Positions 57,210-64,000 of a stretch of DNA of 64,000 nucleotides are shown piece by piece. This stretch comes from an uncultured Acidimicrobiales bacterium. GTDB taxonomy: Bacteria > Actinomycetota > Acidimicrobiia > Acidimicrobiales > SZUA-35. Both the position numbers and the translations under genes were made by a program. The notes below the pieces were generated by a model, which made no database searches, was not told the origin of the DNA, and was given only the letters and a program-made list of their open reading frames with translations. The number at the start of each line of letters is the position of its first letter. Position 1 is the stretch's first letter. The stretch spans positions 1 to 64,000 of the forward strand of contig CALAJQ010000015.1 of the NCBI GenBank assembly GCA_937922785.1, written 5' to 3'.

Positions 57210-57692
57210 TTGACGACGTTCAAACCCGGTGACCGTGTTGTTTATCCGCATCATGGCGCAGCGATAATTGAGAAGACCGAAATGGTCACCTTTGATGGGA
57301 AGAAGACTAAGTACTTCGTTCTCAAGACAGCTCACGACGAGCTAACTGTTCGCGTTCCAATCGAAAAGGCAGACGAAGTCGGTATGCGACCCCCGATCAG
57401 CCTTGAAGATGTCGAAGACCTGTTTGTTCTTCTTGCGAAGAAAGACGTTCGAGAGCCAGCTAACTGGAGTCGACGTTTCAAGAACCACCAAGAGAAGCTG
57501 AAGAGCGGTGACGTCTATCAGGTTGCTGAAGTGGTTCGTAACCTTGCTTTACGTGACGCAGCAAAAGGCCTTTCTGCTGGTGAGAAGACCATGTACACAA
57601 AGGCTCGCAAAGTCCTTGTTAGCGAGCTTTCGTTTGCGCTTGACGTAAGCGAAGACGACGCCATGGCTCAGGTAGACGAGAACCTCGCCTAA
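57210..57692 (+). CDS. carD: CarD-like RNA polymerase-binding regulator
   Basis: A 160-residue protein with the CarD/TRCF interaction domain: FKPGDRVVYPHHGAAIIEK at the start, then strands to DELTVRVPIEKADEVGMRP, and a helical C-terminal domain with NWSRRFKNHQEKLKSGDVYQ and the DNA-facing residues near it. CarD stabilises the open promoter complex in actinobacteria. Start TTG at 57210, with GAGGA about seven bases upstream. Its stop overlaps the MBL-fold gene on the opposite strand by four bases. Confidence 0.94.
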   Translation: MTTFKPGDRVVYPHHGAAIIEKTEMVTFDGKKTKYFVLKTAHDELTVRVPIEKADEVGMRPPISLEDVEDLFVLLAKKDVREPANWSRRFKNHQEKLKSGDVYQVAEVVRNLALRDAAKGLSAGEKTMYTKARKVLVSELSFALDVSEDDAMAQVDENLA

Positions 57693-58549
57693 TCGTTGTC
57701 GGGTCGCTCAAACCCGAGCAAATCGAACATCGCATCCGGGACGTTGTTGTCGCCGCGCTTTAGTCGCGCTGCCCGTTCGGTGTTGACGGCATCGAAGTGT
57801 CGGTCGGTCCATTCGTCCCATGGTCCTGCCCCAATTGCGCTCGGGTCTCCGTCCGCGCGGACACAAGCGTCGAGGTAGTCCGCTAGTTCAATTGCGTCGG
57901 CTTTGCCTCCGGGTTTGCCATGTCCTCCAACGATGGTCACACCGTCGTTGGCAATGATCCGCAACGAGCGAGCCCAAGCCTCGGGGTGACCGTCAAAGGC
58001 CAGCGGCGTTACGCCGAAGCTGGCCAGAGCGCCACCGAAGATCACACCGGCCTGCTCGAGTAAGACAATTAGGTTGGCTGGGCCTTCGCCTGGCAGCGGG
58101 ACCGCTTCTGCTGCGCCGGAGATCCAGGCCCGGTGACTGATCGTGTGGGTGATTGGCCGGGTGGTGAACTCATCGTTGTAGGAATCGGCAAAGCCGGGCA
58201 GCAGGGCGCCTAGCGCGGCGAGATTCGCCGGAGCATCCAGTTGAGCCGAGACCGGCTCGGTGCTGTAGTAGGCGGCTGGCCAAAACGCGTTCGAGCCGCC
58301 TGCGAAGGGGATTCGAGACGACGTCAACACGACGCGTTTGATTGGAAGTTCCAGTTGGGCCGTTAGCGCGACGATTTCTTCTTTCGCCTCCTGACCCATG
58401 GTTGGGGTTGGGCCGGTATCGATGATTGTTAGCCCATCAGTGTCGATAACCAGCCCGATTGTGCTGTGGCCGTATCCGGTGGAACTTGGGGCGAAGGCGA
58501 ACACGCCCTGCGATAGCTCATATTGCTGATAGTTCATCGCACCAACCAT
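57689..58549 (-). CDS. MBL-fold protein lacking the zinc motif
   Basis: A 286-residue metallo-beta-lactamase-fold protein (a later ATG at 58537 is possible). The fold is clear: STIGLVIDTDGLTIIDTGP at the start, GGHGKPGG near 215, and AAEAVPLPGEGPANLIVLLEQAGVIFGGAL. But the family's THxHxDHxGG appears as T76-SSRIPFA-GG85, so all four ligand residues (His, His, Asp, His) are lost while the Thr and Gly-Gly remain. It is probably catalytically dead. It converges on carD. Confidence 0.78.
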   Translation of the reverse strand: MVGAMNYQQYELSQGVFAFAPSSTGYGHSTIGLVIDTDGLTIIDTGPTPTMGQEAKEEIVALTAQLELPIKRVVLTSSRIPFAGGSNAFWPAAYYSTEPVSAQLDAPANLAALGALLPGFADSYNDEFTTRPITHTISHRAWISGAAEAVPLPGEGPANLIVLLEQAGVIFGGALASFGVTPLAFDGHPEAWARSLRIIANDGVTIVGGHGKPGGKADAIELADYLDACVRADGDPSAIGAGPWDEWTDRHFDAVNTERAARLKRGDNNVPDAMFDLLGFERPDND

Positions 58550-58638
58550 CGAACCAACCTAGCCCGCAGGGTTCACATCACTGAGGTCATCGCCGGCTCC
58601 GATAGGTGGGCATAGGCCGGGTTGAGTACCCTGTCGGG

Positions 58639-60414
58639 ATGGCTGACTATTCTCCACCGCTCAAAGACATCAAGTTCGTCCTCAACTCAATCGCCGGCAT
58701 CGGCGACCTGGTTGAGACTGACGCCTACAGCCACGTGGATGTGGACACTGTTGAGATGGTTCTCGAGGAGGTCGGCCGATTCATGGCTGAGGTGATTGCC
58801 CCGACCAACCGTGACGGCGACACAATCGGAGCGAAGTGGAATGACGGCGAAGTCAACATGCCTGACTCATTCGGACCGGCCTATGGCCAGTACGTTGAAT
58901 CGGGCTTCAACGCTGTGGCACTGTCTCCAGAGTTTGGCGGCGGAGGCTTCCCGGTTGTAACCGGTATCGCGATCCAAGAGATGTTGACCAGCGCGAACAT
59001 GGGCTTTTCTCTGTGCCCGTTGCTCACTCAAGGAGCAATCGACGCATTCCTACACCACGGCACTGACGAGCAGAAGTCGATGTATCTGCCAAAGATGCTT
59101 ACGGGTGAATGGACCGGAACTATGAACCTAACTGAGCCCCACGCTGGTTCTGACGTTGGAGCGCTGACGACTAAGGCCGAACCGGTTGGCGATGGAAGCT
59201 ACAAGATCTCCGGCACGAAGATTTTCATAACCTTTGGCGAGCACGACATGAGCCAGAACATCATCCACTTGGTGCTCGCTCGAACACCCGGGTCTCCTCC
59301 CGGAACTCGGGGAATCTCGATGTTTGTTGTACCGAAGTTCATGGTGAACGAAGACGGCAGCCTAGGTGACCGAAACGACGTTTCGTGTGTGAGCATCGAG
59401 CACAAGCTCGGAATCCACGGCAGCCCCACCTGTGTGCTTTCGTTCGGCGAAAAAGAGGGCGCAATCGGCTGGCTGGTCGGCAACGAGAACGAGGGCATGC
59501 GGAACATGTTCACCATGATGAACAATGCCCGGCTGTCAGTTGGCCTCGAAGGTCTAAGCATCTCCGAACGGGCCTACCAGGACGCATTGCAATATGCCCA
59601 AGAACGGGTTCAAGGCACAGCAGTGGGGGCAGAGAAGGGGACAAAGAGCCCGATCATCGACCACGCCGATGTGCGCCGAATGCTGATGACCCAACGGGCG
59701 TGGATCGATGCGATGCGGTGCCTGGTGTACGCAAACGCGGCGCACCTGGATCGCTCGATCGCAAGTGCAGATTCAGACGCCAAAACCGCAGCAAAGGAAT
59801 TGGCTGATCTATACATTCCGCTTACGAAGGCGCTCTGTACTGATCTCGGCAACGAAATGACTTCGCTTGCTATTCAGGTGCACGGAGGCATGGGCTTTGT
59901 CGAAGAGACCGGGGTTGCCCAGCACTACCGCGATGCTCGAATCGCCCCGATCTATGAGGGCACCAACGGAATCCAGGCTGCGGACCTCGTTGGTCGCAAG
60001 CTGGCGATGCGATCTGGGGGAGTGGTCATTGACCATCTCGCCGAGATTGATGCTGTGGCAAAGGAAATCTCGACCCTGGATGGATTCGGCAAGTTCAGCG
60101 ACAACCTCACTCAAGCCGTGGACACGACCCGCCGTTCAACGAACTGGTTGCTCTCCAACGCGTCATCTCCAAACGAGGTTCTAGCAGGCTCTGTCCCTTA
60201 CCTGCGCATGCTGGCAACGGTTGTTTGCGGCGGGCTGATGGCTCGTCTCGCCATTGCAGCCGATGGGTCAGCCGATGCAGATCACGGCGCTGCGAAGAAG
60301 GCGTCAGTCAAGTTCTTTGGCGAGCAGATCCTGCCAACAGTCAACTCACTAGAGGGTGCAGTTACTGCTGGCTCAGCAGATCTGTTTGCGCTAACTGCTG
60401 AACAGCTCGCCTAG
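58639..60414 (+). CDS. Acyl-CoA dehydrogenase (long, DmdC-like class)
   Basis: A 591-residue flavin enzyme. ATG 58639 is chosen; upstream residues do not fit. The acyl-CoA dehydrogenase signatures are GTMNLTEPHAGSDVGAL, KIFITFGEHDM, and the C-terminal GGMGFVEETGVAQHYRDARI with IYEGTNGIQAADLVGRKL; the catalytic Glu falls in the EGTNGIQ segment. The length and the N-terminal ADYSPPLKDIKFVLNSI are like the roughly 590-residue class that includes 3-methylmercaptopropionyl-CoA dehydrogenase (DmdC), so DMSP breakdown is a possible role, but other acyl-CoA substrates are equally likely. Copy D of the dispersed repeat starts directly after its stop. Confidence 0.88.
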   Translation: MADYSPPLKDIKFVLNSIAGIGDLVETDAYSHVDVDTVEMVLEEVGRFMAEVIAPTNRDGDTIGAKWNDGEVNMPDSFGPAYGQYVESGFNAVALSPEFGGGGFPVVTGIAIQEMLTSANMGFSLCPLLTQGAIDAFLHHGTDEQKSMYLPKMLTGEWTGTMNLTEPHAGSDVGALTTKAEPVGDGSYKISGTKIFITFGEHDMSQNIIHLVLARTPGSPPGTRGISMFVVPKFMVNEDGSLGDRNDVSCVSIEHKLGIHGSPTCVLSFGEKEGAIGWLVGNENEGMRNMFTMMNNARLSVGLEGLSISERAYQDALQYAQERVQGTAVGAEKGTKSPIIDHADVRRMLMTQRAWIDAMRCLVYANAAHLDRSIASADSDAKTAAKELADLYIPLTKALCTDLGNEMTSLAIQVHGGMGFVEETGVAQHYRDARIAPIYEGTNGIQAADLVGRKLAMRSGGVVIDHLAEIDAVAKEISTLDGFGKFSDNLTQAVDTTRRSTNWLLSNASSPNEVLAGSVPYLRMLATVVCGGLMARLAIAADGSADADHGAAKKASVKFFGEQILPTVNSLEGAVTAGSADLFALTAEQLA

Positions 60415-60459
60415 TTATCCACAGTTTGGGGACCTAGCTACTTTTGAGACTTGACCCCC
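60415..60459 (+). repeat. DnaA-box-headed dispersed repeat, copy D
   Basis: Begins TTATCCACAG right after the TAG stop of the acyl-CoA dehydrogenase and ends TTTTGAGACTTGACCCCC. On the minus strand it encodes the last residues (SSLKSS) and stop of the LLM gene. The C-run pairs with GGGGG shortly after. Confidence 0.88.
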
Positions 60460-61417
60460 GGACGGCGGGGGCGATGTCTGTTAGGTAGGCCTCTACTGCG
60501 GCTTGGTCCATTGGTGCTCGGAACGCAACATTGACCATGTCGGCCCCGGCCTCTTTGTATTCCAGGATCCGCTCGATGGCTTCGTTTGGCGTGCCCGATA
60601 GCAGGCCGCCCGAGACTCGGTCAGCCATGTCTCCCCATTGCTTTTTGAAGCCCGCCATTTGGGCGTCAGCGCTGGCTTGGTCGGCTCCTACATAGAACTG
60701 AAGGTTGATCGACCGCTCGATCTCGTTCGGGTCTCGGTTTTCCACCTCGCACCAGTCGTCCAGAACGCCGCCCAACCGCGAGAACTCATCAGGCGAAATG
60801 TAAGCGGCGTTCCAACCATCGGCATATTTCGCAACAGCTCGCAGAGTGCGCTTCGGACCGACGCCACCAATCCAAATGGGTAAGTGACCGTTGACGGGCC
60901 CGGGCAGACAAGAGGCGTCGGTCACAGAGAAGTACTCACCCTCGAACGTTGTTCGCTTGTTGGTGAGGAGCGACTTGATGATCTGAGTTGCCTCTTCCAT
61001 CGCCGAGAGGCGTTTACCGACACGGGGAAAGTCGATCCCGTATGCGTGCGCTTCGGGCACGTGCCATCCCGCACCCAAACCCAACTCGAACCGGCCATCG
61101 GCAAGATGGTCGATCGTGCAGGCTGCCTTGGCGATTATTCCCGGGAGTCGGTACTGGGTGCAGAACACCAGGCAGCCGATGCGGGCGTTCGTAGTGTCAC
61201 AAGCCAACGCGGCCAAAGTCGCCACGGCCTCAAAGTGATCGATAGTGCCTCCAGCCGGAGGCGCCTCATAGATGTGGTCCCACACCGAGATCCAGTCCAG
61301 GCCCGCATCGTCGCAGCGAGTCCAAAGCGACCGCATTTCATCCATAGCAAGATTTTGTTGACCGATATGGGCGCCTAAAGCAAGTGACATGATTGGAACA
61401 CTAGGTGAGACCGGCAT
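60434..61417 (-). CDS. LLM-class F420-dependent oxidoreductase
   Basis: A 327-residue luciferase-like TIM barrel. Key regions: WISVWDHIYEAPPAGG, ARIGCLVFCTQYRLPGIIAKA, FELGLGAGWHVPEAHAYGIDFP and PIWIGGVGPKRTLRAVAKYADGWNAAYISPDEF; these fit F420-dependent members of actinobacteria, although FMN is possible. Substrate unknown. The stop and about the last eight codons lie in the dispersed repeat copy D, so this C-terminus was formed by the repeat. Start may be residue 1 or a Met nine codons later. Divergent from lgt. Confidence 0.88.
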   Translation of the reverse strand: MPVSPSVPIMSLALGAHIGQQNLAMDEMRSLWTRCDDAGLDWISVWDHIYEAPPAGGTIDHFEAVATLAALACDTTNARIGCLVFCTQYRLPGIIAKAACTIDHLADGRFELGLGAGWHVPEAHAYGIDFPRVGKRLSAMEEATQIIKSLLTNKRTTFEGEYFSVTDASCLPGPVNGHLPIWIGGVGPKRTLRAVAKYADGWNAAYISPDEFSRLGGVLDDWCEVENRDPNEIERSINLQFYVGADQASADAQMAGFKKQWGDMADRVSGGLLSGTPNEAIERILEYKEAGADMVNVAFRAPMDQAAVEAYLTDIAPAVRGSSLKSS

Positions 61418-61446
61418 AAATCGTCGATGCGATAGGTTGCTTGGTT

Positions 61447-62325
61447 ATGGATTCAAGTGTCATCGCTTCGACCGTGGCCTCAATTCCCGCTCCGCCTGGC
61501 GCTGACATCGAGATCGGGCCGCTCACATTACGCGCGTACGGCATGATGATCGCGTTTGGTGCCCTGGCCGCTGTTGAGATCAGTAGGCGGCGTTGGAAGG
61601 CTCGCGGTGGCGATGAAGATCACATTATTGACATTGCTTACCGTGCGATCCCGGCTGGGCTGATTGGTACTCGGATCTATCACGTAATAACTGACTGGAA
61701 GGCGTACTTTCCTGACGACCCATGGGGAGTATTTGAGATCTGGAACGGCGGCCTAGGTATTCCAGGCGGTTTGGTCTTAGGAGTTTGGGTTGGCATCTGG
61801 GCTGCGAAGAAGCGAGGGATCGATGTGCCCAACTTGGCTGATGCCGTTGTGCCTTCGATCCCGATAGCTCAAGCGATTGGCCGCGTCGGCAACTGGTGGA
61901 ACCAGGAGATATTCGGCAAGCCAACAACCGTGCCTTGGGCCCTTGAAGTTGATGAGCGGTTCCGTCCTGCGCGCTTCAAAGAGTTCGAGACCTTCCATCC
62001 GGCCTTCATGTACGAAGCGGTCCTAAACCTGATTCTCGCAGCGTTCCTGATCTGGCTGGACAGCACTAAGAAGCTCAAGAAGGGTCAGATCATGCCGGTC
62101 TGGATCGCAGGGTATGGAATCTTGCGATTCATTTTGGAGTCAATCCGAGACGACTTTGCTTCTTTGATTCTGGGCGTTCGCGTGAACCATTGGGTTAGTG
62201 CGATCGCTGTCATCGGCGGATTCTTGTGGTTTATGTACATCGAGCGGCGCCCCGATAGCGAGCCAAGCGGAGCACCGGGCTCAACAACAGATGATGACCA
62301 CGAGGCCGAACAGGCGACTGCTTAA
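61447..62325 (+). CDS. lgt: Prolipoprotein diacylglyceryl transferase
   Basis: A 292-residue membrane enzyme that attaches diacylglycerol to lipoprotein cysteines, needed for the several lipoproteins in this window. ATG 61447 is used; a TTG two codons earlier is possible. Family marks: LTLRAYGMMIAFGALAAVEI (helix 1 region), GTRIYHVITDWKAY, GGLGIPGGLVLGVWVG, AQAIGRVGNWWNQEIFGKPT (the GRxGNxxNxExxG motif) and HPAFMYEAVLNL. The last four bases overlap murA on the other strand. Confidence 0.94.
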   Translation: MDSSVIASTVASIPAPPGADIEIGPLTLRAYGMMIAFGALAAVEISRRRWKARGGDEDHIIDIAYRAIPAGLIGTRIYHVITDWKAYFPDDPWGVFEIWNGGLGIPGGLVLGVWVGIWAAKKRGIDVPNLADAVVPSIPIAQAIGRVGNWWNQEIFGKPTTVPWALEVDERFRPARFKEFETFHPAFMYEAVLNLILAAFLIWLDSTKKLKKGQIMPVWIAGYGILRFILESIRDDFASLILGVRVNHWVSAIAVIGGFLWFMYIERRPDSEPSGAPGSTTDDDHEAEQATA

Positions 62326-63653
62326 CCAAGCCCTGGCGGAGTTGGAACTAGGGCTGTGCGAATCTCTAAACCAAGTTCTGCGAAGTTCTCTATCGGGTGG
62401 TTATAGCCGCGGTCGAGGTGGTGGGTGCCTGTGATCGTCGTGGTGCCTTCGGCCGCTGCGGCGGCCAGTACGTAGGCAAACCCGCCCCGAATATCGGGAA
62501 CCACCACTTCAGTTCCTGTAAGTGGAGCGCCACCGTTCACTACCACCGAACACGGCGTGGCGGAACCAACAAAACGACTGGCTTGAGTGCCAAGCGCAGT
62601 GTTGTACATCTCGATCTGGGCGCCCATGGTCTTGAGGGCAGGAACGTAAGTGAAGCGGTTCTCATAGACCGTTTCGTACATCACCGACATGCCTTCACAC
62701 TGGGTGAACAGCGCAACCATTGGCGATTGCCAGTCAGTCATAAAGCCGGGATGGGTATCGGTCTCCACCGCAGCTGCGGTTAGAGAGTCGGCCCATGCCG
62801 ACACCGAAGTGTCGGTGATCTCAAACTGTGCACCCATTCCCGAAAGCGTCGAGATTGCAGTCACTAACCGATCCTGGCTGCAGCCATGAACTCGAACTTC
62901 TCCGCCAGTAATTAGGCCCGCAATCAGGTAGCTGAAGGCCTCGATGCGGTCACCCTTAAGGCGATGCGCGGCGCCCGATAGCGAGTCAACACCGTCGATG
63001 ATGTAGCGACGGTTTGGTCGCATCTCAATACGCGCCCCCATGCGTTGGAGGAATAGAGCAAGTTCAATGACTTCGGGTTCAAGCGCTCCGCCATCCAAGA
63101 CAGTACGGCCCTCAGCTAACACGGCGGTCATCAGAATGGTTTCTGTAGCGCCAACTGATGGATAGGGGAGTTCAATATGGGCCCCCTTTAGTCGAGTGGC
63201 CTTCGCCTCTAGGCCTTCTTCAGTGATCGATATGTCTGCGCCCATTTTGCGTAGGGCGTTCACGTGGAAGTCAATCGGACGAGCACCAATGTCGTCTCCG
63301 CCAACAAGTGGCACAAAGGCCTCGCCAACTCGGTGGAGCAGCGGACCGACCATGAGGATTGGGATTCGGTTCATGCCACTGAATCGAATGGGGACCCTTG
63401 AATTGGAAAGCGTGGTCGGGTTTACCGTCACGGTTCCGTTCTCGTTAAGAACTTCGCAACCCAACGATTCCAACATGCTGGTGGTTATTTGAACGTCACC
63501 AACGTCAGGGCAGTTGCTAATCACCGACGGACTCGAGCCCAGCATTGAGGCCACAAGATGTTTCGTAACAGCGTTCTTGGACCCACGAACCGTGACGTCG
63601 CCCTTCAACGGGCCGACGGGGTTAACAATCCAAGCTTCGGTTTGATCAGTCAC
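62322..63653 (-). CDS. murA: UDP-N-acetylglucosamine 1-carboxyvinyltransferase with Cys-to-Asp change
   Basis: First committed enzyme of peptidoglycan synthesis. The 443-residue EPSP-synthase-like protein has RGSKNAVTKHLVASML near residue 23 and the family loop GGDDIGARPIDFH, in which residue 120, Cys in most bacteria (GGCAIG), is Asp. Mycobacterial MurA has the same change and is not blocked by fosfomycin, so this strain is expected to be naturally resistant. The late GGFAYVLAAAAAEGTTTI and HLDRGY are normal. Start GTG. Downstream of a partial gene on the same strand, 105 bases away. Confidence 0.92.
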   Translation of the reverse strand: MTDQTEAWIVNPVGPLKGDVTVRGSKNAVTKHLVASMLGSSPSVISNCPDVGDVQITTSMLESLGCEVLNENGTVTVNPTTLSNSRVPIRFSGMNRIPILMVGPLLHRVGEAFVPLVGGDDIGARPIDFHVNALRKMGADISITEEGLEAKATRLKGAHIELPYPSVGATETILMTAVLAEGRTVLDGGALEPEVIELALFLQRMGARIEMRPNRRYIIDGVDSLSGAAHRLKGDRIEAFSYLIAGLITGGEVRVHGCSQDRLVTAISTLSGMGAQFEITDTSVSAWADSLTAAAVETDTHPGFMTDWQSPMVALFTQCEGMSVMYETVYENRFTYVPALKTMGAQIEMYNTALGTQASRFVGSATPCSVVVNGGAPLTGTEVVVPDIRGGFAYVLAAAAAEGTTTITGTHHLDRGYNHPIENFAELGLEIRTALVPTPPGLG

Positions 63654-63758
63654 CCGGCAAAGCGTAGTTCCCAGGACGCAGCTTGTTTGCCCACCTGGAA
63701 AACGTTCTGACTAACCCTCGAACCGACAAAACTTCTCGGACCGACAAACTGCAGGCGG

Positions 63759-64000
63759 CTAGACCCGAAGACCGTTGGGAGCAAGCAGCTCTTCGAGATA
63801 TCCACCCGAACCCAGCATCGAGCGGATCCGGTTGTAGGGGTGAAGAGGTCCACCTCGTCCGTGAGGAGGTCGAGGATCGACGCTTAGTTCCTGCAAGTCA
63901 TAGCTGAATGCGAACAGCCGGAGTCGGTCATACAGCCGCTCGTGGCTGAATAGTTCTGGCACATCTTCCATAAGCCAACCGACCACGTCGCGGTAGTCTT
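63759..64000 (-). CDS. Partial C-terminal end of an unrecognised protein
   Basis: Open to the window edge and ending at a TAG. The visible 79 residues are DYRDVVGWLMEDVPELFSHERL, split here by reading, then YDRLRLFAFSYDLQELSVDP and PPHGRGGPLHPYNRIRSMLG, ending LEELLAPNGLRV. The composition is protein-like and no other strand is better. I do not recognise the family. It lies upstream of murA on the same strand and may be co-transcribed with it. Confidence 0.55.
   Translation of the reverse strand, partial: DYRDVVGWLMEDVPELFSHERLYDRLRLFAFSYDLQELSVDPRPPHGRGGPLHPYNRIRSMLGSGGYLEELLAPNGLRV

Noticed and set aside
60415-60459. Copies with TTATCCACAG as a replication origin
   Set aside because: Single boxes at four separate gene ends, no clustered boxes, AT-rich unwinding region or dnaA/dnaN genes.
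1-64000. tRNA, rRNA or classical insertion sequence
   Set aside because: Intergenic gaps were read for tRNA T-arm words, rRNA signatures and transposase-like frames; none was convincing.

Overview
The window looks like a chromosomal segment of a free-living, aerobic actinobacterium, most likely of the class Acidimicrobiia. The call rests on gene content: CarD, GAAC-N4-GTTC LexA boxes, F420-type oxidoreductases, DUF2510, DUF3039 and DUF455 proteins, the dapA-rnj pair, the lexA/LysM/nrdR block, a MurA with Asp at the fosfomycin-target cysteine, a DAP-pathway set of the succinylase branch, and frequent GTG/TTG starts. Base composition is moderate (by eye about 55% G+C). I cannot name a species. 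No rRNA, tRNA, CRISPR array, prophage or classical IS was seen.

Layout. 1-6330: an unknown membrane protein, an NTF2-like protein, a ureohydrolase coupled to a VTT/DedA-like protein, SURF1, a YfbK-like vWA lipoprotein and a divergent regulator-like protein. 6371-18959: dapA-rnj, ftsK with a very acidic tail, a CaCA exchanger, a CopC-like protein, rimO, pgsA, a TAP-like hydrolase lipoprotein and cinA. 18915-28967: a small lipoprotein, recA, a PPOX protein, the pentose-phosphate set gnd-zwf-pgl, miaB, a methyltransferase, and LysR divergent from inositol-3-phosphate synthase. 29093-36743: two degenerate pseudoenzyme-like genes, miaA, dapF, hflX, dapC, dapD and dapE. 36747-44874: GNAT, hrpB, a DUF455 protein, lexA with a four-box SOS control region, a LysM protein, nrdR, a lytic transglycosylase and a RibD-C reductase. 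44875-48396: a long regulatory leader and nrdJ. 48404-56351: an accessory stretch with palindromic repeats, a DUF559 endonuclease-like gene, a Thr/Pro-rich surface protein, folate cyclo-ligase, a selenocysteine-type peroxiredoxin divergent from a TlpA-like lipoprotein, DUF3039, ribose salvage (nucleoside hydrolase, ribokinase) and galE. 55797-64000: DUF2510/RDD membrane genes, carD, an MBL-fold pseudoenzyme, an acyl-CoA dehydrogenase, an LLM oxidoreductase, lgt, murA and a partial gene.

How the genes work together. dapA, dapC, dapD, dapE and dapF supply meso-DAP for the wall to which MurA, the lytic transglycosylase, Lgt and the LysM protein also relate. RecA, LexA and the LysM protein form a visible SOS circuit. 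NrdR and NrdJ form a dNTP-supply circuit, with an NrdR-like palindrome overlapping the nrdJ promoter. gnd, zwf and pgl give NADPH and pentoses.

Most notable findings: (1) a peroxiredoxin whose peroxidatic cysteine codon is TGA, followed at the right distance by a perfect stem-loop (a probable selenoprotein); (2) a family of about 50-bp palindromes, two copies of which are read in frame inside a protein and others of which bracket a DUF559 endonuclease-like gene; (3) a second dispersed family of 45-46 bp headed by the DnaA-box sequence TTATCCACA, which supplies stop codons and C-termini to neighbouring genes and brackets SURF1 as inverted copies.
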